Shown piece after piece: positions 11,590-22,690 of a stretch of DNA of 64,000 bases; the stretch's first letter is position 1, and every line of letters begins with the position of its first letter. This stretch comes from Mimachlamys varia. Its lineage: Eukaryota > Mollusca > Bivalvia > Pectinida > Pectinidae. Under the pieces are notes generated by a model. That model saw only the letters and a list, made by a program, of their open reading frames with translations, ran no database searches and was not told the DNA's origin. The DNA lies in the NCBI GenBank assembly GCA_947623455.1, contig OX392527.1, positions 9,730,001-9,794,000 of the forward strand, read 5' to 3'. Position numbers and translations under genes: made by a program.

Positions 11590-11642
11590 GGATGAAGTTA
11601 TGTAGAGAAACATTTTACAGTGAAAGAGAACATTGGATAAAG
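11590..11642 (+). other. Candidate 53-bp 5' non-coding exon of gene 1
   Basis: A long T tract ending TTTTTTTTTCAG precedes 53 bp that end in AAAG followed by the strong donor GTAAGC. It lies on the coding strand upstream of the first coding exon of gene 1, which itself begins with a splice acceptor at 20800-20801. An ATG in this exon opens a 17-codon frame (MKLCRETFYSEREHWIK) that would meet a stop two codons after joining to 20802, so it would act as an upstream ORF. The splice connection is inferred; the exon could belong to another transcript or be spurious. Confidence 0.35.
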
Positions 11643-11924
11643 GTAAGCATATAAGCTTTAAAAGCTATAAGAATAGCATCTGAGGTACAAGTGTATTATA
11701 AACAAGTACATTTGTACGTAACATGTAACATGATGTTTGACACAATAAGGTGCTTCACAGGTGGTGGTAAATAACACCCATGGAGTCATCTTTAAGTAGA
11801 CAATTTTCATCCCAGCACTGACATGAAGGTGTCTTTATTCCACTCCCAATATGGATTCACCATCAGTAATATGTATAATTTTAAATGATTACATTGGTCA
11901 CTATGGCAGTGAAATAGAAAAGCA

Positions 11925-12010
11925 AGTATGTTGGCTTCCATCGGAATCGAACCTGCAGTCCCAGACTTTATAGTTAGGCACATGCACACTTCCACTGAGC
12001 TAATTTACTC
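11925..12010 (-). mobile_element. tRNA-derived SINE head or tRNA pseudogene
   Basis: On the minus strand an A-box-like TTAGCTCAGTGG (12003-11992) is followed 38 nt later by a consensus B-box GGTTCGATTCC (11953-11943). The order, spacing and sequence are those of a tRNA gene. The anticodon arm does not fold cleanly and the acceptor stem is not paired, so this is better read as a tRNA-derived SINE promoter region or tRNA fossil than a working tRNA gene. Confidence 0.65.
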
Positions 12011-12636
12011 TATATATTTGTGCAAAGCTTCAAGGTGACTCTTATCCTAATCTATGTACATTTAACCTCCAAATTCGATTGGAAAATAAGAAAAGATAAA
12101 AATCTATTTTTAAAGCAATTGATATCAGATGAATGTTGAAGAGGGTGGGGGTTTATTTGAAGGACAGACTACAGTATAGTGATGAGAACAAGGGATATCT
12201 TTTGCATCAATACAGATTACTGTTAGTATGTGTACACTAGTACTGCAGCCTGGGCACCTTGCTCCTGTCTAAATACTCACTGAGGTTGGACTATAATAAA
12301 GATCAATTATACAACGACCGAATGGGTGGGTCACATATATATAGCTGCATGTGTAATTGCATTAGAAACATTGCAGACACATTTAAAACTGGAGAGAACT
12401 GAAGTTGATAATTATTATAACAAATTGGACCACACAAATGTACAACCTTATGAAGATTAAGTATTCCATGTACTGTGTACATGTTCAGTCCCACAAAAGT
12501 ACCTTCATAGGCAGATGATATATTCATGTATGTACTTCCATTGAAGTTTTGTTCTGGTAAATTTGTGCTGTTCAATAATGTTATTCAATGGATGACAGTT
12601 CTAGTTCTTCCAAACTTGTGACACTATTAATTTCCT
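12011..12636. other. Unique sequence
   Basis: AT-rich non-repetitive sequence between the SINE-like fragment and the next interspersed element. No gene signal was seen. Confidence 0.5.
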
Positions 12637-13253
12637 TTTTAGCTCACCTAGCCCGAAGGGCCAAGTGAGCTTATGCGATGGTGCAGAGTCTGCCTGCGTC
12701 CGTCAACTTTTCCTTTAAATGACTTTTCTGAAATACAGAAAAGCCCAGTGACATGGAATTTGGCTGGTAACTTTCTTGGAAGGAGCTGAACAAAGTTTGC
12801 GAGAAAAAAAAATCACTGTGACCTACTTTCAAGGTCACTGGAGTCAAACATGTCAAAACCTTAAAACAACTTCTTCTGAAATACCCTCTGGCAAAGAGAT
12901 CTTATATTTGACTGGTAGTTTCTTTGGATCAAGAGGAACAAAGTTTGAGAAATGAAATGTCCTTGACCTGTCTTCAAGATCACAGAGGCCAAATCTGTTA
13001 AAATTTTTAAAAGACAAACCAAAAGGCCTATAGAAGCATGATATTTGGCTGAAAGGTTCCTTGGATGGAGCCCAACAAAATTTGCGAAAAGAAATGACCT
13101 TGACTCACTTCCAGTTTCACAGGGGTAAAATATGTTGAAATATTAACATGTTCTCCTGAAAGTCTAAGCTTACCATAAAATATGGTAGGCAACTTTAGGG
13201 TTACAAGTAAGGATTGATACCAGGTGAACGATGCAGGCCCATTGGGCCTCATG
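12637..13253 (+). mobile_element. Interspersed hairpin-headed element, copy A
   Basis: Begins TTTTAGCTCACC with a compound hairpin (AGCTCAC pairing GTGAGCT, inner GCCC pairing GGGC) and ends with the hairpin AGGCCCATTGGGCCT followed by CATGTT. The same architecture occurs in copy B at 43345-44362. Internally it has repeated blocks of the type TTGGCTG..TTCCTTGGA..GAACAAAGTTTG about every 130-170 bp, each followed by a CTTGACCT/TCAAGGTCAC block. No protein is encoded. It is a non-autonomous element of unresolved class; sequences with such termini are common in bivalve genomes. Confidence 0.7.
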
Positions 13254-13416
13254 TTTATATCCCCCCAAGTAAGTTTAGACCGTCCAGTGAAGGTTTTGGG
13301 TCAAGCTTCTTTACAAGTATATATGTCCTACAGTACTGATATTTGAAAGGAGAATTCCTATGGGTGTCAACTTCCATTTCATGGAGTCAAATTCAGAAAA
13401 AATTCTGGTGTGTTAT

Positions 13417-15575
13417 CTGTTATGTGGGATACCGAGACTGGACACTGGTGTGTTGTGTGGGATACTGAAAATGGACACTGGTGTGTTGTGTGGGATACTG
13501 AAAATGGACACTGGTGTGTTGTGTGGGATACTGAAAATGGACACTGGTGTGTTGTGTGGGATACCGAGACTGGACACTGGTGTGTTGTGTGGGATACTGA
13601 AAATGGACACTGGTGTGTTGTGTGGGATAGTGAGACTGAACACTGATGATTGTGTTGTGTGGGATACTGAGACTGGACACTGATGATTGTGTTGTGTGGG
13701 ATACTGAGACGGGACACTGATGATTGTGTTGTGTGGGATACTGAGACTAGACACTGATGTGTTGTGTGGGATACTAAGACTGGACACTGATGTGTTGTGT
13801 GGGATACTGTGACTAGGCACTGATGTGATGTGTGGGATACTGGGACTGGACACTGATGTGTTGTGTGGGATACTGAGACTGGACACTGATGAATGTGTTG
13901 TGTGGGATACTGAGACTGGGCACTGGTGTGTTGTGTGGGATACTGAGACTGGACACTGATGTGTTGTGTGGGATACTGAGACTGGACACTGATGTGTTGT
14001 GTGGGATACTGAGACTGGACACTGGTGTGTTGTGTGGGATACTGAGACTGGACACTGGTGTGTTGTGTGGGATACTGAGACTGGACACTGATGTGTTGTG
14101 TGGGATACTGAGACTGGACACTGATGTGTTGTGTGGGATACTGAGACTGGACACTAGTGTGTCATGTGGGATACTGAGACTGAACACTGATGTGTTGTGT
14201 GGGATACTGAGACTGGACACTAATGTGTTGTGTGGGATACTGAGACTGGACACTGATGTGTTGTGTGTGATACTGACACTGGAGACTGATGTGTTGTGTT
14301 GGATACTGAGACTGGACAAGACTGATGTGTTGTGTTGGATACTGAGAATGGACACTGGTGTGTTGTGTGGGATACTGAGACGGGACACTGATGATGGTGT
14401 TTTGTGGGATACTGAGACTAGACACTGATGTGTTGTGTGGGATACTGTGACTGGGCACTGATGTGTTGTATGGGATACTGAGACTGGACACTGATGATTG
14501 TGTTGTGTGGGATATTGGGACTGGACACTGATGTGTAGTGTGGGATACTCAGACTGGACACTGATGAATGTGTTGTGTGGGATACTCAGACTGGAGACTG
14601 ATGTGTTGTGTGGGATACTGAGACTGGACACTGATGTGTTGTATGGGATACTGACACTTGAGACTGATGTATTGTGCGGGATACTAAGACTGGACACTGA
14701 TGTGTTGTGTGGATACTAAGACTGGACACTGATGTGTTGTGTGGGATACTGGAAATGGAGACTGATGTGTAGTGTGGGATACTGAGACTGGACACTGATG
14801 TGTTGTATGGGATACTGACACTTGAGACGGATGTATTGTGCGGGATACTAAGACTGGACACTGATGTGTTGTGTGGGATACTGAGACTGGACACTGATGT
14901 GTTGTGTGGGATACTAAGACGGGACACTGATGATTGTGTTGTGTGGGATACTGAGACTAGACACTGATGTGTTGTGTTTGATACTAAGACTGGACACTGA
15001 TGTGTTGTGTGGGATTCTAAGACTGGACACTGATGTGTTGTGTGGGATACTAAGACTGGACACTGATGTGTTGAGTGGGATACTAAGACTGGACACTGAT
15101 GTGTTGTGTGGGATACTGAGACTGGACACTGATGTGTTGTGTGGGATACTAAGACTGGACACTGGTGTGTTGTGTGGGATACTGAGACTGGACACTGATG
15201 TGTTGTGTGGGATACTGAGACTGGACACTGATGTGTTGTGTGGGATACTGAGACTGGACACTGGTGTGTTGTGTGGGATACTGACTCTGGACACTGATGT
15301 GTTGTGTGAGATACTGAGACTGGACACTGGTGTGTTGTGTGGGATACTAAGACTGGACACTAATGTGTTGTGTGGGATACTGAGACTGGACACTGATGTG
15401 TTGTGTGGGATACTGAGACTGGACACTGGTGTGTTGTGTGGGATACTAAGACTGGACACTGATGTGTTGTGTGGGATACTAAGACTGGACACTGATTTGT
15501 TGTGTGGGATATTGGGACTGGACACTGATGTTTTGTGTGGGATACTGACTCTGGACACTGATGTGTTGTGTTTGT
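13417..15575. repeat. 33-bp minisatellite
   Basis: About 65 units built around TGTTGTGTGGGATACTGAGA and CTGGACACTGATG. Some units carry a short insertion (GATTGTG or GAATGTG). The first units use GAAAATGGACAC. The 33-bp length keeps frames open on both strands (up to about 290 residues), which explains the apparent proteins here; they have no other support. Confidence 0.95.
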
Positions 15576-17188
15576 TCCTGGGTTAGCCTATCTGTCCTCA
15601 GCTGTTTGTAGTGGTAAAATCAATGACAAGCTGTACTAGTTATAATTAAACTGGAAACAAGGTGAAACACGGTGTCTTTGTTCTGTAGCTCTGGTATCCT
15701 GTATACCTCGGGTCAATATTTGAATTACAAGATCTGGCCTGTGGGTTGGTAAGAGAGGATTCCCTTTGTGTTTCTCCTGGACATGATGACATCATTTGCA
15801 TGGTTTGGTGGTGATCATAATTACCACACATAGTTATAAGTAGTGAGTACATATTAATTTTCATTGTCACCATATATATTTCAATATTGAAATACTGCAT
15901 GTTAATACTAAGCTTAGTATAGTGTCCAAGTATATACCATAATACTTAGTACTAACTGTTAATAGCTGTCTCGGTATAAAAAACTGTATATCTATACCAT
16001 AATACTTTGTATTAACGGTTAATAGCTGTCTATCTGAATGTTCACTGACAGATTAGATAATGCATGTATGTTTAATTGCAGCAAACAACATTCAGGAAAA
16101 AATGACAAATGATCAAATGGGGGAGGAGTAGAGGAGGGGGAGGGAAAACTGTAGGTATCAGGGAGTTGGGTCGATGGGTTATATTCATCATATTTATGAC
16201 ATTGTTATCTTTCTTGAAATTTACAGAAGTATTAATATTGTCATCGCCAACCTCTCATGCTTGGTTGCAAGGATAGCACTACAGTGCTAATGTTATTATG
16301 TTACATGTATGCTACGTTAAATAAAGCTTCTTGACTCATCTTGATGATACAGCCATAGCTGATCGTGCAAATTTACTGGCTCCAAAAGTGAATGCTGCTA
16401 CCAATACAGACATATTGGGTTTCAAGTTGACTCCTGGAGTTCTCTGTACCAACTTAAAACAAGCAAAGTAGTGAGTTGGATCTGCCTAAGCTGTTGACCT
16501 TACTTCTAGGTGACTGGGCTACCTCCTCTGACCCAGAAAACACACACACTGATTACACTCTTTGTTCCTGGGCAGCTCTCTTCCTTGTCTGTTTTCCTAA
16601 CCCCTAAATCCCTGTGGGAATTTCTCCTTCTATACCTCCGATAAGGTCTTGGAGGCTGTTGATTTCATCTCCCAAACCTCAGTAACAAGTTGTAGCTCAG
16701 GGTGGAAAGAGCTGGCTGGATAGTATCAAACCAATCATCCTTTTGTATCTGTTACCAGTAGAGGATGTTTTGGTAAGAAATCACATGTTGAGTGGAATAC
16801 ACAGAGAGTACAGTGAGAGAAACAGCTGTTGGCTAGACTTTGATATAGACTGAGAACTATTGATCTGGTGTGGAATACAGCGGTGTAGTAGTATACAGGA
16901 GTAGTATACAGGACTACAGTGAACACACTTCACTGAACAGGACCGGCACAGCAACATACAACTTACTAACTCTCCATCAACATCACTATATAGCTAGCTG
17001 ACTTGTCTTACTATACAGATTAGTTGTGCCTAAATACTGGAGAGAGTTTTACTTGTTTGTTTGGATACTTATGACAACTGATGAACGTGTAACATGTGCT
17101 GTTTTATTATAACACAAGCGGTTTGGATTAATTATTTTACGTACCCACATTGATGTGGTGAACCACTGAACCTGTCAGGCTGCCTGCA
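15576..17188. other. Mostly unique intronic or intergenic sequence
   Basis: No supported exon. Contains a duplicated block TATACCATAATACTT (15935 and 15996) and a second AATAAAGCTTCTTG core at about 16320, matching the possible LINE tail at 4.2 kb. A pyrimidine-rich region spans about 16500-16650. Confidence 0.5.
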
Positions 17189-17241
17189 GGGACCCTATAG
17201 TCTGGGACCCTATAGTCTGGGACCCTATAGTCTGGGACCCT
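17189..17241. repeat. 15-bp tandem repeat, 3.5 copies
   Basis: Unit GGGACCCTATAGTCT repeated three times with a partial fourth. Confidence 0.9.
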
Positions 17242-17970
17242 AGTTTGTGGTAAAGGACTTGTGCTGCTAGTGTTCTAGCATTGTCAGCATGGTTATGTGG
17301 TATACATAGACAGTGATGATAAACCAACACAAACAAAAATGTGCAAAACAAGGGATCTGCATCAGTGTGAATCTATCAACAGGTACGTCTGTGTTATCTA
17401 TGTGTCACTTGTCAATACATGTACAGTACTTACTGGTCTACCTGTACGTACAGGGTTGATGGATGCTGTTATTAATGCCATGGTTTCAACACTCACCATG
17501 AATAATACATATATTATTACCAGTATGTACAAAGCAGCAATCAGCAGATGAGTCTGTGACAATGCTCCAATTAAGTACTGACACTCTATTGCTGTCAACC
17601 TGAGAACATCTTTGAAATTTCACCAATGCTGTTGCAGATTACATATATTGATGTGCCTGTATATGATAATATGGTATCAAACAGATATTCCCTACATCAG
17701 TATATTTGCTTCTGGTATATTCGCTAAACATGTGGATGCATTAATATTTATGAAATTTTAGGCTTCATGACATTTTTTAGGCAGAACAGGTTATTTTGTA
17801 GCTAGGTCTGAGCGTAGAAAAACTAAGGTAATGACTTCAGTACTTCATGTCTGAGTATAATATTGTACAGGGGCCTATATATATAGCTACCTTAGCATCC
17901 CAACATCATGATACCAGAAACCGCTTAATGTTTTTATTATTGTTGTAATAATTCCTATTTCATCTACCTC
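17242..17970. other. Unique sequence
   Basis: Non-repetitive AT-rich sequence. Open frames at 17297-17551 show no recognisable domain and no phase-compatible splice sites. Confidence 0.45.
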
Positions 17971-18135
17971 AGATTTTACAGGGCTGAGATAGTAACAAAC
18001 TGATAAATATATTTAAGTTTACAGGGCTGAGGTTGTAACAAACTGATAAATATATTTAAGTGTACAGGGCTGAGGTTGTAACAAACTGATAAATATATTT
18101 AAGTTTACAGGGCTGAGGTTGTAACAAACTCTTTA
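17971..18135. repeat. 43-bp tandem repeat, four copies
   Basis: Unit begins TACAGGGCTGAGGTTGTAAC and includes GATAAATATATTTAAG. The fourth copy breaks off into a partly repeated sequence (TTTAAAAGTTAATGGTATGA at about 18148 and 18379). Confidence 0.9.
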
Positions 18136-18439
18136 ACTTTTAAACCTATATTTAAAAGTTAATGGTATGATGAAACTGATAAATACTTGTGTTTAAGTTT
18201 ACAGGGAAAATATTTAGATATAACTCAGCAAGCAATATTATATTGTTGGACAGAAATGGTAATTTGCTAAAATAAAACCTCGACAATAAGTTCAGAAGAC
18301 AAAGTTTCAGAAGTTTACACTGAAATTATAAAAAAAAAACACTATAAGTTACACAGGTATCAGTGGTGAAACCTATATTTAAAAGTTAATGGTATGAGAC
18401 CTATATATATTAGTTATGAGTTTGATTAGGCCTAGAGTT

Positions 18440-20121
18440 GTAATTGATGCTTATGAAACCTATAGTAGTTATGAGAATAATGAAACCTATAGTAGTTATT
18501 GGTGTTTATGAAACCTACATGTATAGTAGTTATTTATATTCTGAGTTTGTTTTGTACACAAACAGGAATTGAAAACTTAATTTGCGAGCTTTCGTCTGTT
18601 TCCTTTGTCAAGCAAAGAGAACAATAGCCGAGTGTCTTACCCGTCCCTCTGTCTACCTGTAGTATTAGAGTAAATTTGGACGAAATGTCACGCTACGTTT
18701 TTGACAGCGAACTTCTCTAACTAACCCTATTTTGGGTAGTGAGCTTATTTCAGTGGTCAGAACACCGACACTCGGCTATTGTACTCTTTGCTTGACAAAG
18801 GAGACAGACCTTTTCGAAAGCTCGCAAATTAAGATTTCAATATTCCTGTTTGTGTACAAAACAAACTTAGTATATATCATTCATACCAAACTGATTAATC
18901 TTATTCCTAATATAGTAGTTATTGGTGTTGATGGAACCTTCATGTATAGTAGTTATTGGTGTTGATGGAACCTTCATGTATAGTAGTTATTGGTGTTGAT
19001 GGAACCTTCATGTATAGTAGTTATTGGTGTTGATGGAACCTAAATGTATAGTAGTTATTGGTGTTGATGGAACCTAAATGTATAGTAGTTATTGGTGTTG
19101 ATGGAACCTTCATGTATAGTAGTTATTGGTGTTGATGGAACCTAAATGTATAGTAGTTATTGGTGTTGATGGAACCTAAATGTATAGTAGTTATTGGTGT
19201 TGATGGAACCTAAATGTATAGTAGTTATTGGTGTTGATGGAACCTAAATGTATAGTAGTTATTGGTGTTGATGGAACCTTCATGTATAGTAGTTATTGGT
19301 GTTGATGGAACCTAAATGTATAGTAGTTATTGGTGTTGATGGAACCTAAATGTATAGTAGTTATTGGTGTTGATGGAACCTAAATGTATAGTAGTTATTG
19401 GTGTTGATGGAACCTAAATGTATAGTAGTTATTGGTGTTGATGGAACCTAAATGTATAGTAGTTATTGGTGTTGATGGAACCTTCATGTATAGTAGTTAT
19501 TGGTGTTGATGGAACCTAACTGTATAGTAGTTATTGGTGTTGATGGAACCTAAATGTATAGTAGTTATTGGTGTTGATGGAACCTTCATGTATAGTAGTT
19601 ATTGGTGTTGATGGAACCTTCATGTATAGTAGTTATTGGTGTTGATGGAACCTAAATGTATAGTAGTTATTGGTGTTGATGGAACCTTCATGTATAGTAG
19701 TTATTGGTGTTGATGGAACCTTCATGTATAGTAGTTATTGGTGTTGATGGAACCTAAATGTATAGTAGTTATTGGTGTTGATGGAACCTAAATGTATAGT
19801 AGTTATTGGTGTTGATGGAACCTAAATGTATAGTAGTTATTGGTGTTGATGGAACCTTCATGTATAGTAGTTATTGGTGTTGATGGAACCTTCATGTATA
19901 GTAGTTATTGGTGTTGATGGAACCTAAATGTATAGTAGTTATTGGTGTTGATGGAACCTAAATGTATAGTAGTTATTGGTGTTGATGGAACCTAATTGTA
20001 TAGTAGTTATTGGTGTTGATGGAACCTAAATGTATAGTAGTTATTGGTGTTGATGGAACCTTCATGTATAGTAGTTATTGGTGTTGATGGAACCTAAATG
20101 TATAGTAGTTATTGGTGTTGA
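18440..20121. repeat. 34-bp minisatellite with two unit types
   Basis: Unit GTATAGTAGTTATTGGTGTT + GATGGAACC followed by either TTCAT or TAAAT (rarely TAACT or TAATT). About 35 regular units lie at 18912-20121; a few degenerate ones at 18440-18535 are separated from the rest by a foldback insertion at 18541-18870. Confidence 0.95.
18541..18870. mobile_element. Foldback (long inverted repeat) element inside the 34-bp array
   Basis: A left arm of about 100 bp (18541-18636) is the reverse complement of a right arm (18767-18870) with few mismatches; the outer end reads GTTTGTTTTGTACACAAACA on both sides and the inner end GCCGAGTGTC. The loop is about 130 bp. Degenerate 34-bp units lie on both sides, so it inserted into, or was captured by, the array. 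It encodes nothing. Class uncertain: MITE or foldback. Confidence 0.75.
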
Positions 20122-20438
20122 TAAACAAGAATGTAAAGTATACAAATATTTTGGTTGCTTAAATTTTTAAAGGATCCAACTTCATTTTGTTAAGAATTTT
20201 GAAGAGGATTGCTAGCAAATAATATTACACATATGAAAGAGTTGTGAGAAGTACCAAAAGAAACCAATTCGAATACCAGCTCTAGATGAGTCATATTGAA
20301 GATTTTCTTTTTCATATAATCCTTATTTTACATCTGAGTCATAGTGTTAAAGTTTTATCAAAATACTGCTCAATAGACGTCCAGATAAAGGATGCACCAA
20401 GATTATTGCCAATTTATAGATGTTGCCATTATGCACCT

Positions 20439-20703
20439 GGGCCCGTATTCATGAAACCGTTCTCGTGCTCAAGCATGGATTTCGTGCTCAAGCCTTATTT
20501 CTTGTTTTGGCCATAGATTATTTAAAAAATCTAACTTTGTCAAAGTTTTGGGAAAAAGTTGAAGAGAGATGAAGCCAAAAACTGTTTTCAACATTTACAT
20601 CGACTTTTTGACTCTTCGACATGATAAAGGAGAGTTTCAAGAAAGCTGGCTTGAGCACAGAATCCATGTTTGAGCATCAGAACGGTTTCATGAATACGGG
20701 CCC
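20439..20703. mobile_element. MITE with about 60-bp terminal inverted repeats
   Basis: The left end GGGCCCGTATTCATGAAACC and right end GGTTTCATGAATACGGGCCC are exact reverse complements; the similarity continues inward through CTCAAGCATGGATT and its inverse for about 60 bp. Total length is 265 bp, no coding capacity. It ends 98 bp upstream of the first coding exon of gene 1. The family of the autonomous partner cannot be told from this copy. Confidence 0.85.
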
Positions 20704-20807
20704 TGGTTTCAGAGGTCTGTTAGTACATTTATCTTGAATGTGTTGGTGTGCTACATGGAACTAAAATTAGTATCTGTTATTTGTTGTTTTGTATTTTTCA
20801 GATATAG

Positions 20808-20831
20808 ATGAATCTACTCAAAGCTTTTTAA
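20808..20831 (+). promoter_or_regulatory. 7-codon upstream ORF abutting the gene 1 start
   Basis: Within the exon that begins after the acceptor AG at 20800-20801, an ATG at 20808 opens MNLLKAF and stops with TAA at 20829-20831, immediately before the main ATG at 20832. Zero spacing between stop and start suggests termination-reinitiation or leaky scanning if this leader is used. Neither ATG has a purine at -3. Confidence 0.5.
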
Positions 20832-21742
20832 ATGGGGGCCTGCTACTCCAAGTCAGGCCATGATGCATTGGAAACACCCAACCAGAAACATCCACATTCA
20901 CGGCGTCACAAGAATGGTGTGGCTGTTAAGATAGAGTATTCCTCACCTACTGTGCAGACAGAGGATACCCTTCCAGACAGTCGCAGGTCCAATGGGGGTA
21001 TCACTCCGCACACAGGTGAGGAAAAGGAGGAGGACGTAGAGGAGAAATCGGCGCTGGTGAATTCTGGTGTAGGTGTGGCCCCGTCAGACAGTGGTATAGA
21101 AAGCCTGTCCCCCAGTGAAGGGGAGGAGCGTACAGGGAGCCACACCACCAGTAGTGACAGTAAACACTGTGGGACAGGGGAGGGGGTGAGCCTCACGCAC
21201 TGTGCCTGTGACCCCCCACAGGCCTGGCACAGCGTCCACACCAGAAATGGTGAGTGTAGAACTCAGTTGTCTAGTCCGTCCAAATTGGCCAATAGAAAGT
21301 CTGATATTGTAATTCTAAAACCAAGTTTAAAGAAAACAGGTGAAAAATCTGATAAAAAGTATAGATTATCATGGAAGTCAACAGACAGTTTAGACTGGAC
21401 AGCAACTTTATTGACAAGCCTTGACCGCTGTCAGAGCGAGGCCTCGGAGTTTGGTGGGGACGATCTGAGTATCCGGGCTCCCTTAGCAGAGTTTGATTCC
21501 ATTGATTTCTTGGGGAGTACTGAATTTCTATCCAAAAAAAAGAGAGCAAGCAGTTTTGTTGATTATAATTCCGAAACATTTCAATTTCAATTTGATTTTT
21601 CTGGATTAGAATCCGACAGGAAGTACAAATCTTGTGACTCCGCACCAGTGACTCCCCAAAATGAGGAACCTCCATCAGTCATTGGTGCGGAAAATGTCAC
21701 TGTGGATATACCACATTCCAAGCGATCCTCCCGGGACCTCAG
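20832..21742 (+). CDS. Gene 1, first coding exon: acylated Ser-rich protein, family unrecognised
   Basis: The first 303 codons plus two bases of a 386-residue protein (join 20832-21742, 45740-45911, 46399-46476). The start MGACYSK has Gly2 and Ser6 as in N-myristoylation sites and Cys4 for possible palmitoylation, so membrane anchoring is likely. Residues 20-130 are polar and acidic with DSGIES at 86-91, matching the beta-TrCP phosphodegron DSGxxS. Further on are a basic patch (about 161-178), SLDWTATLLTSLD (186-198) and acidic/aromatic EFDSIDFLGSTEF (220-232). The body looks disordered; no catalytic domain is seen. The exon begins at an acceptor (20800-20801) and ends ...CTCAG|GTAAGT in phase 2. 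A donor-like GTGAGT at about 21250 could allow a shorter form. Likely a membrane-associated adaptor or regulator, but that is inference. Confidence 0.85.
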
Positions 21743-22690
21743 GTAAGTTTGGACAGGTATAATTTTACTTTTTCGGCTTGCTTGTAACCGTCTTACTGAT
21801 GTGTAAATCTCATCCCAGTGGTGGTGGCAACTTATTTCTCTGTCACCTCTTTTTTTACTTCACTATATTATAGATTCCCAATTTTGCATGCTATGTTAAT
21901 CCAGGACATTTCCTTTAATTTATATTTTGAAAGTTTTTCCAGCTTATTTAGAGCAAAAAATGCAGCTTTTGGAAGCTTTGATATACATTAATGTAAGGCT
22001 CAGTTAATTTGCGTTAATGACTATTTCTGAGCCTGTTTATAATTAGAAGCTGGAGGTGTGTACAGAGTCAGAGTGGCCACACTGTATGTTGTGTCTGTGC
22101 TGCGTCTCAATAGAGATGTTATACATTTTGATGTCATAATTTCATATCTGTGTTGGTGTATGTCTCATCATCATTTCTCAGTTTTTACGTTTCATAAAGA
22201 AGATTAATTAAAGCAGTGTGTATTTGTAAGAGCTAATTTTGTGATTTTGCTGTAACTGCCTTACTAATTGGCTGTCATAGGTACTGATTATACATTTTCT
22301 AATATGTCAGATATTTTGCCAACCTCTAATTTGTATGCCAGCTCAGTTGATTGTTCTTGTGGTCCACCACATCATGTTCTCATCAATATATAGGTACTTA
22401 CAGTTAGGAATTCTGTATCAACCAGTCTATGGTGAAATTATAAGGCTACATGTTAAGGAGTCATAGGACAAATTCATGAATATCTTCAGAAGAGAGTTTT
22501 AAATACTTAATGTAATGTAAATCTTCCATGTTTATAATATTTATATTATACTTTAAATAGACTGTGGCCAACTGATTTCGGATGCTGTAACATTTTGTTT
22601 TGATATAACAAAGAATTAAAGGAACTAATATCAGCACTTAATTAACTGTGCTAATTAAGCTAACAGGATGATAATGTGTGGTAATCTTTG
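21743..22690. other. Start of the 24-kb intron, unique part
   Basis: Begins with the donor GTAAGT. Non-repetitive AT-rich intron sequence with no further exon signals, up to the 26-bp array. Confidence 0.6.

Noticed and set aside
11925..12010. Functional tRNA gene
   Set aside because: A and B boxes are good, but the acceptor and anticodon stems do not pair, so a SINE or pseudogene is more likely.
13379..15586. Open frames up to about 290 codons (repeats of LDTDVLCGILR or SSLSIPHNTSV types)
   Set aside because: By-products of the 33-bp minisatellite; register changes freely with unit insertions and deletions.
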